64,000 bases of DNA. Origin: Eunapius fragilis (lineage: Eukaryota > Porifera > Demospongiae > Spongillida > Spongillidae). Made by a program: the position numbers and the translations under genes. The stretch lies in NCBI GenBank assembly GCA_963681505.1, contig OY811985.1, forward strand, positions 5,074,529 to 5,138,528, written 5' to 3'. Shown one piece after another: positions 52,680-64,000 of the stretch (position 1 is the stretch's first letter; each line of letters begins with the position of its first letter). The notes beneath the pieces were generated by a model. The model was given only the letters and a program-made list of their open reading frames with translations, searched no databases and was not told the origin of the DNA.

Positions 52680-54992
52680 CGGAACTCCTCGTCAAGATGT
52701 ACCTAGCAGTGTTTACTTCAACGCTGTTCAGTTCGACGACGTGTTCGACAAAGAGGGAAAACTCCTCGGTAGCAGAAATACACCAAAGATCACGTGCCCC
52801 CTGAACGCATTGGAGTACAACAGGTAAGCCATTAGGTAACAAGCGTGAGCGAGCGTAACCCACGACGGTGAATATGATTTTGGGCGAGTAAATTAAAACC
52901 CATAATGAGTTGGAATTTCCAAAGCTTCATAAGCGAGCCGATGCCCAAACAAGTTAACTTACCTGGCACAGAGGGTACCGTGATCAACAAGGCGGTCCCT
53001 CCGAGTGGAGACCGTGCATTGCACTTCGTCCGGTTGAAGCTTGTGATCTCCCCAAACGTGGGAGACTCAGGTGCGCAATTTTTGGTAGGGGGGGATTGCG
53101 TTCGCGCATCCCCCATATTAAAGTTCAATCAAAAAAGACTTAAACAAATAACTCAGTTTGAACGTACATGGATGGGGGTCATGCCGGTACCTTACAGTCA
53201 TCAAATCTCACGCCCCGATATTTGTTCATGCAGTTGCACTCTCTGTATCTATATGCTACAATGAAATGACTCCTGCCTGTTCTCTCATGCAGCTTACATG
53301 ACCCTCACTGCCGCAGGCTGTTCCTCAACAATGGGAGGCTAAGAGAACACCTGATGAACCTTGGTCTGGTAGGTTATTACATTTCTCTTATTTGTTTCTA
53401 TTTTCTCCCACTACTCAAGATCACCAATGACCTTAAGGTTGTCGCTACCACCAAAGAGCAGCAACAAAAGATAAGGGCACATGAGCTGATTGAGAGAAGG
53501 GAGCAGCTGTTACAGGTACAACACGACATAGCACTCCATCTCATGGTTAACATCACTAAGCTGTTTTCATGCTTCATTTTTTGAACAGAAAATGGAAAGA
53601 AGAGAAGAAGAAAGGTTACAGAAATTGCAGGTATTGCAGCAAATGGGCATACAGACTAGATTATTAGATTATAGATTATTCATTCTTATTCCTATATCCC
53701 TCTCTGGATGTCTTCCCTCTTTCCTTTTCTTTCTTCTCCACAACCACAACCTTAATTCCTCCCCTCCGTGACACTTGGACTGAAGAATGCTGTGAAGGTT
53801 CCTCAGTCCTATGCAGAGAATCTGATAAATGCAGAGGCAAGAAGATTGGTGCAGAGCAAAATCAAAGACATAAAGCTTGAGAAGGCGTTGGCAGCTGAAA
53901 AGGTACAGCAGGGGCTGGGGAAGAGGTGCAGAAGGTAGGAGGGGTTGATTCTACTCCTTCATGTGCATCCAATGGAGACATATCGGTTTTGCAAAATACT
54001 TCTTAATTTTTAGAAGCGGAAGAGAGAGGAGGACAAGAAGCATAGGGAAGAGAGAAGGAAACTAAAGGTCGCAATTGAAGAGGCGCAGCTTTTAGAGCAG
54101 GCCAAGAGAAATGCAGCTGCAGCTGAGCAGGAAATGGCTGAAGTGGCAGCTTATGAGAAGCAGTACGGAAAGGTGTTCTGCTTGCCAGATTGTTAGGTTA
54201 TCATAGTGACCAATTATAAATACCTCTCCTTCAACAGTATGGCCACCTTGTTGCTAGGTGGCATAGGGACTCTGACATGATCCATAATCGTATGGCAATA
54301 TTGGAACACACAAAGTGGGCAAGAATGAGAAGGCACCCTGCTGTTGATGAGGTGAGGTGTGCATTATTAAGGTCCTTCTTCTGTGCTTGAAAATATCTTA
54401 GTCTAAGATGGCACACATGGAGCATTCCCATGTATTTTGTGGCATTAGCTTGTGTGCATGCAGTTGTGTGTGGGCATGGTCACATGGAGACAAGCTGTGC
54501 AGCTGACGTAACTCACTATGCCCTAACAGCATAAAGCTTCACCTCCTCAAAACCCAACCTCGGACATGAAATCTCGCACCGTTCCTACAGCCACACCCCC
54601 TGCATCTCCAGTACCCTCCCTCCCTTCCCTTACCAGTGCCGCAAACACTCCGAGTGCCATGAAGCATGTCAGCTTGCAGCAAGGGGGGCTCACAAAGACC
54701 ACAACAACAGGTACATAAGAAATTTATCACTGAAAATATATCAGTCTATAAATTAGATGATGCTGCTCCTACCCATAACACCTTACTAGCTGGACAGCTT
54801 GAGAACCATCAGCCAAGGGAACCACAACTTCTTATGCTAGCCTCCAAGACCAGTGATGCCAAACAGGCGAGTCTGTCTGGAACATCTTTTTTTGACGCCC
54901 CCCCACACACACCCTAATGCAGTCAGCAATATGCTCAGACAAACCTGCCATGGCCCTGTGTTTCATATTACAAGTTGCCCCACCCACCTACC

Positions 54993-55044
<52 letters not shown>

Positions 55045-55162
55045 CCCTCTCTCCTCCTCCCCCTCTTTCTTGCACATACATCAGCACACCCACAAATACA
55101 AACACAACACAACCCACAGACACACAACACAACCAACACAACCCACACACACATGCACATAA

Positions 55163-55196
<34 letters not shown>

Positions 55197-58100
55197 AGCA
55201 CCAGTTAACAATGCCCCTTTCAGAATGAGCATTTTACTAATCCACTTTCCTCACTATCCCTCACCTCCCTATAACTTATTAACCCCTTCACAGGAAACTC
55301 GAGGTGAGGTCATTGTTCAATCCCTGGCTGTGGCAATGCAGTATGAGCATCATGAAAATGACACTCCTGCCCACGACCATTACCATGGCAGCGACCTCAC
55401 ACGTCATGATGGCACTGTACCAAGTCAGGGTGCTACTACAAATGGTCTGGGGGCCTCCTCTGATACAAGAGAGGAGCCTACCAAAGAGCTGCCTGCCCCA
55501 AGAGATGGACGGCTCTCTGTTATTGAAGAGGCCTCAGAACTATCCGAGTCTGGAGAGCAGCCTGAAGGTATCCAAGAAAATAAGGATATCCAAGAGGATC
55601 CTGGGGATATCCAAGAGGTCCCTAGGGGTGCCCAAGAGAGTCCTGAATATCAGCATTTAAAAGAAGCCAGAGCAGAGAACCTTGTAAAGCAAACTAATCT
55701 GGGGGTGGAGCGTGAGGCTTGGGTTGAAACTAAGCAACAAACAGAAAGTGAAAATGTGGGTGAGGTGACAGCAGTACCACTCGAACCAGCTAAACTGGAA
55801 GAACCAGCTAATCTGGTTCAGTTAGAGCGTGTGATACTGGACAAGGACCAAAGCATGATGGAACTGACAAGTATACTTGTTGAAGCATTGGAGCAGTAAG
55901 TACCTCCCCTTCCTCCTCCTCCCTCCCTCCTCCCTACCCTTCTCCCACTCCTCTCCCTCCTCTTCCTCTTCCCCTCCCTCCCCCTCTTTCTCTTTCCCCC
56001 CACCACCTCTGGGTCCACACTCCCCCCACCACCTCTGGGTCCACACCCCCACCACCTCTGGGTCCACACCCCCACCACCTCTGGGTCCACACCCCCACCA
56101 CCTCTGGGTCCACACCCCCACCACCTCTTGGTCCACACCCCCACCACCTCTGGGTCCACACCCCCACCACCTCTGGGTCCATACACCCCCACCACCTCTT
56201 GGTCCACACACCCACTACCTCTGGGTGCACACACCCCACCACCTCTCAGTCCACACCCAACTACCTCTGGGTCCACACCCCCCACCACCTCTGGGTCCAC
56301 ACACCTCCACCACCTCGGGGTCCACACCCCCACCACCTCTGGGTCCACCACCCCCCACCACCTCTCCCTTATAAGTGTGCTTCTGACACAGGGAATGTTC
56401 CGGACCTTGGGTTTTACACTATCCACCTTGGGATCTGTTCCATCAAACGTATTCAAAGTGCCTAAGTCAACAGTGAATACATTTGATGGAACAGATTTCA
56501 AGGTCGATAGGATAAAATCCAAGGTCCAAGGTCCGGAACACGATTTTTTTCCCTGTGTGAGCCTATGTGTGACCAGGTTACATTGTGCTTCCCCTTCTCA
56601 CCCTCTGTCCCCATCCCACCCCCTCACCCCCCTCCACCCTCTGCCTCACCCCCTCACCCTCTGCCCCACCCCTCACCCTCTGCCCCACCCCTCACCCTCC
56701 CTCCACCCTCTGCCCTCACCCCTTACCCTCCCTCCACCTCTGCCCCACCCTTACCCTCTGCCACACCCTCACCCTGCCCCACCCTCTCCCCACCCCACAC
56801 CTCTTCCCCACCCTCACCCTCTCCCCACCCCCTCACCCTCTCCCCCACCCCCTCACCCTATCCCCCACCCCCTCACCCTCTCCCCCACCCCTCACCCTCT
56901 CCCCCACCCCCTCACCCTCTCCCCCACCCCCTCACCTCTCCCCACCCTCACTCTCTCCCCACCCCCTCACCCTCTCCCCCACCCCTCACCTCTCCCCACC
57001 CCTCACCTCTCCCCACCCCCTCACCCCTCCCCACCCCCTCACCCTCTCCCCCACCCCCTCACCTCTCCCCACCCCTCACCCTCTCTCCCACCCCCTCACC
57101 CTCTCCCCATCCCTCACCCTCTCCCCACCCCCTCACCCTCTCCCCCACTCCCTCACCCTCTCCCCCACCCCCTCACCCTCTCCCCACCCCCTCACCCTCT
57201 CCCCCACCCCCTCACCCTCTCCCTCACCCCCTCACCCTCTGCCCCACCCCTCACCTCACAGGGCTGATGCACGGCACCAAGGTTTCATCTCAAGCAGTGA
57301 CTTTGGTCAAATATTGCAGTCCTACTCCTTGGGACTTGACCTGGACCAAAATGAGGTCAACTACATCATGGAAGAAGCAGATGTGTACAAGAATGGTTGG
57401 ATCCCCTTCATTCAGATTGCACCATACCTCCCCGAAATGCTAATGACCATATACGGACACAGGGCTGAACTAGAAATGGTATGTTGATCCTCCATGGTAG
57501 ATTGCTTGGTGTGTGACAGTGTGTGCCAGATGTGATGGATGTGATGTGCCAGATGTGATAGTGTGATGTGTGGCATCTATACCATGTGGTAGTATGCCAG
57601 TTGATATAACTTTGATTTTAAAAATTGCACCCTCAGTCGGGAGGTTGTAGGGAGTTAGTGAGGGTGGGAGGTTGGGATGATGAGGGTGGGAGGTTGGGAT
57701 GGTGAGGGTGGGAGGTTGGGATGGTGAGGGTGGGAGGTTGGGATGGGGAGGGTGGGAGGTTGGAATGGTGAGGGTGGGAGGTTGGGATGGTGAGGGTGGG
57801 ATGTTGGGATGGTGAGGGTGGGAGGTTGGGGTGGTGAGGGTGGGAGGTTGGAATGGTGAGGGTGGGAGGTTGGGATGGTGAGGGTGGGAGGTTGGGATGG
57901 TGAGGGTGGGAGGTTGGGGCGGGATGGTGAGGATTATGGTAGGACTTGAGGGCATTATATCTTGTTTGGAATTTGGTTTCTTAGCAACAGTTTGGAGCCT
58001 ACACAGAGGAGCAGTGGTGTCAGATCATCTCTCCAACGTATGGAGAACTCTTCCTCAGCAAAATCACTGGTACAATACAGAACTGGCGTCCAGATAACTT

Positions 58101-61100
58101 CAGACCTTTCCTGAAGGTAGGTAAAGGGAGGAGATTGGTGGGAAGGTGGGGTGTGTGAGCGTGTGTGAAAATGAAGGATTTGTGTGGGGGTTGAGAGTTG
58201 TGTGGAGGTGGAGGGTTGTGTGAGGGTTGTGTGCTGTGTGGAGGTGGAGGTTCCGTGAAGGTGGGAGGTGGAGGGTTTTGTGGATGATAAAGAAATAGAA
58301 GAATAGGGATATATGTGACATCATAGAAAAGATGCTCCACATGAAAGGAGGGAGAGGGAGGGGAAGGTATGTAGGGAGAAAGGGATGGAGATAATGTCAT
58401 TGCTGCCTATGATAATGGCCATCATGGTGCAGGATGACGTGTTTGAGGACTCTGTTGTGCAGTACTTCCATCAAGCAGACAGCAATGGGGATGGTGAAGT
58501 TGATGATGATGAATTTCGTAATGTAAGTTGAAACTACAAAATGTTATAATGGTACCCTGAGGGGTGGCATAATTAGCGCAGTTGGCACACCCTGTTATTG
58601 GAAGGATCCGTGAAAATGCTTTTCACACTCTCATTTTCAGGATTGTACCTTTTTGTTAAAGAGCTTTGTATTGTAGTGTTTCAGCTTCATGTTCGTTCAG
58701 CCTTGCATTGAAGCATGCTCGTTCAGCCTTGCCTTGAAGTATGTTCATTCAGCCTTGCCTTGAAGTATGTTCGTTCAGCCTTGCATTGAAGTATGCTCGT
58801 TCAACCTTGCCTTGAAGCATGTTCGCCTTGAAGCATGTTCGCCTTGAAGTATGTTCGTTCAGCCTTGCCTTGAAGCATGTTCGTTCAGCCTTGCATTGAA
58901 GCATGCTCGTTCAACCTTGCATTGAAGCATGTTCGCCTTGAAGCATGTTCGTTCAGCTTTGCCTTGAAGCATGTTCGCCTTGAAGTATGTTCGTTCAGCT
59001 TTGCCTTGAAGCATGTTCGCCTTGAAGTATGTTCGTTCAGCCTTGCATTGAAGCATGTTCGTTCAGCCTTGCCTTGAAGCATGTTCATTCAGCCTTGCAT
59101 TGAAGCATGCTCGTTCAACCTTGCATTGAAGCATGTTCGCCTTGAAGCATGTTCGTTCAGCTTTGCATTGAAGCATGTTCGTTATCCTTGCATTGAAGCA
59201 TGTTCGTTCAGCCTTGCATTGAAGCATGTTCGTTCAGTCTTGCATTGAAGCATGTTCGTTCAGCCTTGCCTTGAAGCATGTTCGTTCAGCTTTGCATTGA
59301 AGCATGTTCGCTCAGCCTTGCGTTGAAGCATGCTCGTTCAGCCTTGCCTTGAAGCACATGTTTTAAATAGCGTGTTTGATGCTGACTTAAAGGGTAAACT
59401 GCTGTAACAACTACATGAACCTAATGCAGTCATTGCAATGTGCGCACACATGTGACCCAACTTGTTCTGTTCACTTTTAGTTTCTGATGTCCCCTGAGAT
59501 CAGCCAGAGCATCTACCAGAGCCAGTTGGAAGAACTATATGACCTGTCTCATAGCTATTCCTCAGATGGGAGGATGAACTTGGAAATATTTGCTGTGGTT
59601 GTGAGGTCACTGATATTGATGATCTACCAGAACACCTATCCCAGCGAGGTACGTGGAGAGGAGGGCCAGTCATTTTAGTTGAGCATGTATTTGATGCCCG
59701 TTTATCATGATGTAAATTAATTAACATTGAATTTTTGTTGACTTATTTTCAAGTAACATTATCAACTGAATGTCAGCTTCTAAGATAAATAGTATCATAT
59801 TTTTCAAATCCCAGCAAAGGAATTGAATAACAAATTTGAATACGGAATCATTATTTCAACTTGATTTCAGACCTCCCATTTAACATGGTATTAAAATTGT
59901 CATGTTTTTACCAAACTAACAAAATCAACTGGTTCATTCACTTTTATACTACTGGTGACAATCTCCAATTTCATTTTTTACAAGCTAATAAGCCCTTCCA
60001 CATCCCCCCCCCCCCCCCCCTCCCCCAACACAACACACACTTTCCCTTTACTTTTTAAATTCATTTTACCACTTCCCCTCCTGCCCTTCCATTCCTTCTC
60101 CTTAATTATGCGTAGGAGGAATGGATTCGCATACAGTCAAGGAAGTTCGGTGACTTCTCTCTGAACAAGAGAACAGGGGAGATGTTACTGGCTGAACCAT
60201 CACTGCCTCTCACCACATCAGAACTGATAGCAGGCAATCCTCCACAGACCCCTGCAGCAGCATCTACACAGGAAACAGAGCTTGGTCCCAACTTGGCTCA
60301 GCCAAAGCAAAGCAAGAAGACAAAGAAGCACAGGAAAAAGAAGTCCAGCGGTTCTCCACAACTAAGTGAGAGGACAACATCAAAGGACCTCACCCCTCCC
60401 CCATTACTGAGAAGACGTACACCAAAAGTGACCGAAGGAACCTCAGAGGGTGTGGCTGGGACCTCAGAGGGTGTGTCTGGGAATAGGCTAAGTGCCACAG
60501 GCAGCACGCTTCCCTTGAACACTGCCACTCCTCAGCTGGCCCAAGTTCCCACCCCCCCGGGTAACATTGGGGAGCTCACCGTTCCCACCACCCCAGGAAA
60601 TGTTGAGGAGCTCACTGTTCCCACCACCCCGGGTAACATTGGGGAGCTCACCGTTCCCACCACCCCAGGAAATGTTGAGGAGCTCACTGTTCCCACCACC
60701 CCGGGAAATGTTGAGGAGCTCACTGACTACCCACAGCTGATTCATCAAGATAAGAATAAGATGGGAGAAAGCCAAGTCCCTGCTATGTCAGATAGTATTG
60801 AGGAGTTGGTTATCTCTCCTAGTGAAGGCAATGATCATCCACAGCTCACTGGTGGAGATGACAAACACCCTCAGCTTCCTGGAGTAGATGAAAATCACCA
60901 TCAATTTGCTGACAGAGATGATGAACACCCTCGACCAGCTGGTAGAGATGACAATCACCCTCAACCAGATGATAGAGATGACAATCACCCTCAACCAGAT
61001 GGTGGAGATGACAATCACCCTCAACCAGATGGTAGGGATGACAATCACCCTCAACCAGATGGTGAGGATGACAGTCACCCTCAACCAGATGGTGGGGATG

Positions 61101-61174
61101 ACAATCACCCTCATCCAGCTGGTGAAGATGACAATCACCCTCATCCAGCTGACAATCCCGCAGATAATAAATAA
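52680..61174 (+). CDS. FSIP2-like coiled-coil/EF-hand protein, probably ciliary
   Basis: Exons found: 52680-52823, 53293-53368, 53420-53515, 53589-53630, 53786-53902, 54014-54172, 54238-54351, 54530-54710, 54757-54866, 55294-55895, 57262-57478, 57985-58116, 58433-58522, 59481-59648 and 60116-61174; about 1,101 residues, 5' end missing. The N-terminal part reads [20 protein letters not shown] then [13 protein letters not shown], resembling the NSLHDPHL...KVVCTLRE signature of fibrous sheath-interacting protein 2 (from memory). A basic coiled coil follows ([18 protein letters not shown]). Then come a low-complexity acidic region and two pairs of EF-hand-like segments: [13 protein letters not shown], a degenerate one, the canonical [13 protein letters not shown], and [13 protein letters not shown]. 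The last exon is a disordered tail with 12- and 10-residue repeats. The donor at 54867 appears to be GC. The name is tentative; the gene itself is well supported. Confidence 0.75.
52955..53116 (+). ncRNA. RNU1: U1 spliceosomal RNA, copy 2 (intronic)
   Basis: Same as copy 1 except for two bases in stem-loop II (CCGAGTGGAGACC against CCGGGTCGAGACC). It has the same 5' end, Sm site and terminal hairpin, and a similar 3' flank (ATTAAAGTTCAATCAAAAAA). It lies in the same orientation inside the intron between exons 52823 and 53293 of the FSIP2-like gene. Upstream flanks of the two copies differ apart from a few bases. Confidence 0.94.
56000..56365. repeat. CCACCACCTCTGGGTCCACACC minisatellite
   Basis: About 15 copies of a 22 to 25-bp unit in the intron before exon 57262-57478. 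Confidence 0.95.
56394..56540. mobile_element. Imperfect fold-back element
   Basis: Outer arms TGTTCCGGACCTTG and CAAGGTCCGGAACA, and inner arms CTGTTCCATCAAACGTATTC and GAATACATTTGATGGAACAG, pair across about 147 bp. It sits between two minisatellites in the same intron. Confidence 0.65.
56590..57258. repeat. CCCCTCACCCTCTCCCCCA satellite
   Basis: About 33 copies of a 19 to 21-bp pyrimidine unit leading directly into the acceptor of exon 57262-57478. The long proline-rich frames through it are artefacts. Confidence 0.95.
57650..57925. repeat. GGTGAGGGTGGGAGGTTGGGAT minisatellite
   Basis: About 12 copies of a 22-bp unit in the intron between exons 57262-57478 and 57985-58116. Confidence 0.95.
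58680..59360. repeat. GTTCGTTCAGCCTTGCATTG minisatellite
   Basis: About 26 copies of a 26-bp unit (plus AAGCAT), mixed with a 16-bp short form (GTTCGCCTTGAAGCAT), in the intron before exon 59481-59648. Confidence 0.95.
60548..60728 (+). repeat. 36-bp coding repeat
   Basis: Five units encode VPTTPGN(I/V)(G/E)ELT in the last exon of the FSIP2-like gene. Confidence 0.93.
60835..61155 (+). repeat. 30-bp coding repeat
   Basis: About ten units encode [10 protein letters not shown]-type decapeptides, rich in His, Asp and Pro, at the very C terminus of the FSIP2-like protein. Confidence 0.93.
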
Positions 61175-61270
61175 TCACACAATTCATTACATTTTTAATT
61201 GCAATAATAGCGATGAAATTTTGAATATATAAATTTTCCGACGCACGTGGACAAAATCTGCCAGTATAAA

Positions 61271-62917
61271 ATGGTGTTCTTCACGTGTAACGCTTGTGGA
61301 CAGTCCATTAAAAAGAACAAGGTCGAGAAGCACTACCAGGTCGAATGTAGGAGCTGCGAGATCCTTTCTTGCATGGACTGTGGGAAAGAATTCGCCGGCG
61401 ACGAATACCTGTCGCATACTAGCTGCATATCAGAAGCCGAGAAGTATCAGGGTGCGCTTTTTTCGGAGTCAAATAAAGGTCAGGTACCCAAAGGGGAGAA
61501 GAAACAGCAGGAATGGCTAGAGGTAAATTTAGTATGGAATTTTTGACAAAGATACATATACCGTCCACGTCACCAGAGGATTCGCAAGTCAGTACTGTCT
61601 GCGGCAGCAAACCCGAGGATCGCTAATCTCCTGGAGAGGATCGCAGATTATCCCAACATCCCACGGAAGAAACCCAAGTTCGTTGTACGTACGTGTACAT
61701 GCGTGCACGTATGTAGTTTTACATTTGGCGAGGTTGTCACCCACCATAACTATGTCTAGGATAACGCACACTTTATTTATGTAGCATTGTGTACCTACAA
61801 TGTTTGTGGTGAGATAGTCTTTGGGACTCCACCATTACTGTAGCTTCTCCCTCTCCCCCCCCCCCCCCCCCCCCCAAGAACTTTGTGAGAAATAGTTTCA
61901 ATGTTCGAGATGAAAGGACCTTGGAACAGCTGTGGGACGCATTCAGTGCTGCAACCAAGCCAGTATGTGCCAGCTGTGTATGTTGGGTGTAGCATTTTAT
62001 TTTGCCTGCTGTTACAGTCGCCTAACGTTGATGATGGCCAGTCCAAACCAGCTGCAGAAGAAACACAGAAAGTGGAGTCTGTGAGCAAAGAACTTGGCCA
62101 AACATCTGGAGCAGATGGGGATGTGAGCAAAGAACTTGGCCAAACATCTGGAGCAGATGGGGATGTGAGCAAAGAACAAAAACCCTCAAAGAAGCAGAAA
62201 TGTTTTGAGAAGGCATCAGAGGGTGTTACAGGTGGGAAGGGATCAGCTGGCAAATGTGAGACAGCAGGCATCTGTGATCAGAATGAGAGCACAGCTCAGC
62301 ATGCTGGTTGTGATGGCAACATTGAAGCTGCCAGTAAAGAGGAAACTGCAGCTGTGTTAAAGAAGGCAAAGAGAAAGAAGTTACAGGAAATGGAGACCGT
62401 TGTAGTGAAGGAGACAGTGAGTGAGGATGTTGAAGAGCCCCCAAAGAAGAAGTCAAAGACCAGAAATATAGGCAGCTGTGTTCAGAAAGGCTGTACAACT
62501 GAACTTACAACCAGCTCCACTTCATCATTGGAGTCTGAGGAAAAGACAGCTGAAAAACATCAGGAAAGTGAAGGGGGTGTGGTTTTCCAAGAGGACAAAT
62601 CGAAAAAAAAGAAAAAAAAGCTCGATGCTGTAGCTGTGAAAGACGACCACAGTACCAATGTCGGTAGTGAAATAAAAGCTGTGGGTGAAGTGAGAAAGAA
62701 GTCGAGGAAGACCAAAGCCAAAGGTGATGACTGTGTTCAGAAAGACTGTACGAGTGAACTTGTTCCCAGTACCACTTTGCCATTGGAGGCAGCTGAAAAG
62801 CATAAATCACAGGACAGTGTGAATGGTGTAAGGGGTGTGGCATTTCAAGAGAGTGGCGAAAGTCAGGCATCTAAAAAGAAGAAGAGAAAGCAAGACACTG
62901 TGGCCATGCAAGGCTAA
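61271..62917 (+). CDS. LYAR: LYAR, cell growth-regulating nucleolar protein
   Basis: Nucleolar zinc-finger protein in rRNA processing and growth control. Four exons: 61271-61522, 61577-61684, 61879-61962 and 62018-62917, encoding 447 aa. The N terminus begins MVFFTCNACGQSIKKNKVEK and carries the paired LYAR-type zinc fingers (CNACG, CRSCEILSCMDCGKEFAGDE, HTSC). IPRKKPKFVNFVRNSF and LEQLWDAFSAA follow, as in the family. The long last exon is lysine-rich with nuclear/nucleolar signals (KKAKRKKL, SKKKKKKL). Vertebrate LYAR ends in a winged-helix-like domain; none is seen here before the stop. A 42-bp direct duplication lies at about 62082-62165. The start is 96 bp after the FSIP2-like stop. Confidence 0.92.
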
Positions 62918-63141
62918 AACTGTAACAGCATGCTGTCATGACAACTGATGGTGTCAAATGGAAGTGGTGGACAGGTCATAAGAGAGCAGTTCAACGCATT
63001 TAGTAAATATTATTTTTAAGGTCCGTACCGTATAACAGTAAATTGAGTAGGCGGATGTACTGTAGTATTTCATAAGGATACGGATACAAACCCCGCCGTC
63101 TATTACAAAGCTATATTCAACGAATAAATAAAAATAATAAT

Positions 63142-64000
63142 ATGCCGCCCAAGAAGGCTCTGGAACCTCTGAAATGTAAGTGGCTAGGTTGCCCTTGCGA
63201 CGAGGTCTTCTCGTGTGTTGAAGACTTGGCCCAACACGTGAAAGTATCGCACATCGAGTCGTTCGCCAAAGAGGAGAGCGTTGTGTGCCTATGGGACGGC
63301 TGTCGCGTCTACAACGTTCCTAGTACATCGTACTCGTGGCTGCAGAAACACGTCCAACAGATCCACACGAAGGAGCGACCCCATCGTTGCATCATGAACG
63401 GGTGCAGCCGGTCGTTCAACACGCCAGAGGCCCTCAGTCGGCATCTACAGGTGCACTTCCTGTCGCCGGCGTTGAAAGTTCAAAAGGTCCCCGTTCCCGC
63501 TGGAGCAACCGTTCGACCGCATGTTCCCGCGCCCTCCCCACAAGCGTCGACAGAAGGGGCAGACGCGCCAGTACCAACAGCCGCCGAGGAAGATAGCAGC
63601 GTTAATGCGAGCGCCAAACCTTCCGAAGAAAAACCTGGCGAGTCCGAGCCCCACGGCTCGGTCGTGCTTCTACCCCAGCCGCCTCCCAAGCGTGTGCGGT
63701 CCATGAAGCCGCAAACTGTACGCCACACCCCCTTGTGCTCAGTAGCAGGAGCCATTTCACACAGCGGTAAGTAAACGGAAGTGTAGAGGGAAGTGCCTTC
63801 GAACGATATAAACGTGGTTCGCAAAGATTCACTACACCTTAATATCATGCATCTAATGACTTAGGGGGAGGAGCCCTACCGCTGGCATGTTTGCTCCATT
63901 TCATAGCTCGAATACATCCATCTTAATCAACTAGCTCTGCGTTTGGCAGATAAACTGATTCCCAGTGGACGTCAGATGGAATTATTATTACCCTCTGCTG
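63142..64000 (+). CDS. AEBP2: AEBP2 (jing-type) zinc-finger PRC2 cofactor, 5' part
   Basis: DNA-binding accessory subunit of Polycomb repressive complex 2. The first exon, 63142-63766, encodes about 208 residues with three C2H2 fingers: CKWLGCPCDEVFSCVEDLAQ then HVKVSH; CLWDGCRVYNVPSTSYSWLQ then KHVQQIH; and CIMNGCSRSFNTPEALSRHL then QVH. The VYNVPSTS.SWLQ sequence is diagnostic of AEBP2/jing. A proline- and serine-rich region with a basic patch (PPPKRVRSMK) follows. The exon ends at a consensus GTAAGT. A possible second exon begins at 63950 (acceptor TTTGGCAG, frame DKLIPSGRQMELL) and runs off the window. Base composition is more GC-rich than in neighbouring genes. Confidence 0.9.

Noticed and set aside
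54867-55293. Read-through frame after the exon ending 54866
   Set aside because: It meets a stop at 54915 and then CT and CA repeats; a GC-donor splice to 55294 keeps frame.
56128-57267. Proline/serine-rich frames up to 379 codons
   Set aside because: They run through pyrimidine minisatellites in an intron. Only the end, from 57262, is a real exon.

Overview
The window is nuclear DNA from an animal, gene-dense and intron-rich. It holds metazoan families with many short spliced exons: tafazzin, a TTLL1-type polyglutamylase subunit, SPC24, double-C2 synaptotagmin-like proteins, CUEDC2, RAB21, cortactin, CIAO3, LYAR and AEBP2, plus two U1 snRNA genes. Most introns are short, intergenic gaps are often 80 to 500 bp, and many introns are filled by private minisatellites and microsatellites. 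An early-branching metazoan, perhaps a sponge, would fit, but the species is an inference and no search was possible.

Layout, left to right: the 3' part of a multi-pass membrane protein gene runs off the left edge (minus). Next come TAFAZZIN (minus, 1783-6075) and TTLL1 (plus, 6155-9470), head to head with 79 bp between start codons. SPC24 (minus, 9944-12442) is followed by a small twin-CX9C protein (plus, 13988-15514) and two tandem synaptotagmin-like genes (plus, 15627-21494 and 23425-25693). CUEDC2 (plus, 26512-29674) converges on two tandem RAB21 paralogues (minus, 30101-32775 and 33169-36616). Cortactin (minus, 37618-43747) and CIAO3 (plus, 44253-50331) are head to head. U1 snRNA copy 1 follows, then a large ciliary-type coiled-coil/EF-hand gene (plus, 52680-61174) with U1 copy 2 in one of its introns. 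LYAR (plus, 61271-62917) and the first exon(s) of AEBP2 (plus, from 63142) end the window.

The genes form no single pathway. Their jobs are cardiolipin remodelling, tubulin glutamylation, kinetochore assembly, mitochondrial intermembrane-space biology, membrane trafficking, ubiquitin-related signalling, cortical actin, cytosolic Fe-S assembly, splicing, cilia, nucleolar growth control and Polycomb repression. Exon models were built by hand from reading frame, splice phase and remembered family features. Total lengths agree well with the families (tafazzin 266 aa, TTLL1 415, SPC24 189, RAB21 217 and 221, CIAO3 479), which supports the models.

The most interesting features are splice sites embedded in microsatellites, several probable GC-AG introns, cortactin repeats carried one per 111-bp exon with a very recent 308-bp duplication, minisatellites inside coding exons with units divisible by three, a small fold-back transposon family, and an FSIP2-like protein joined to EF hands. 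I did not find a convincing wholly new biological system.
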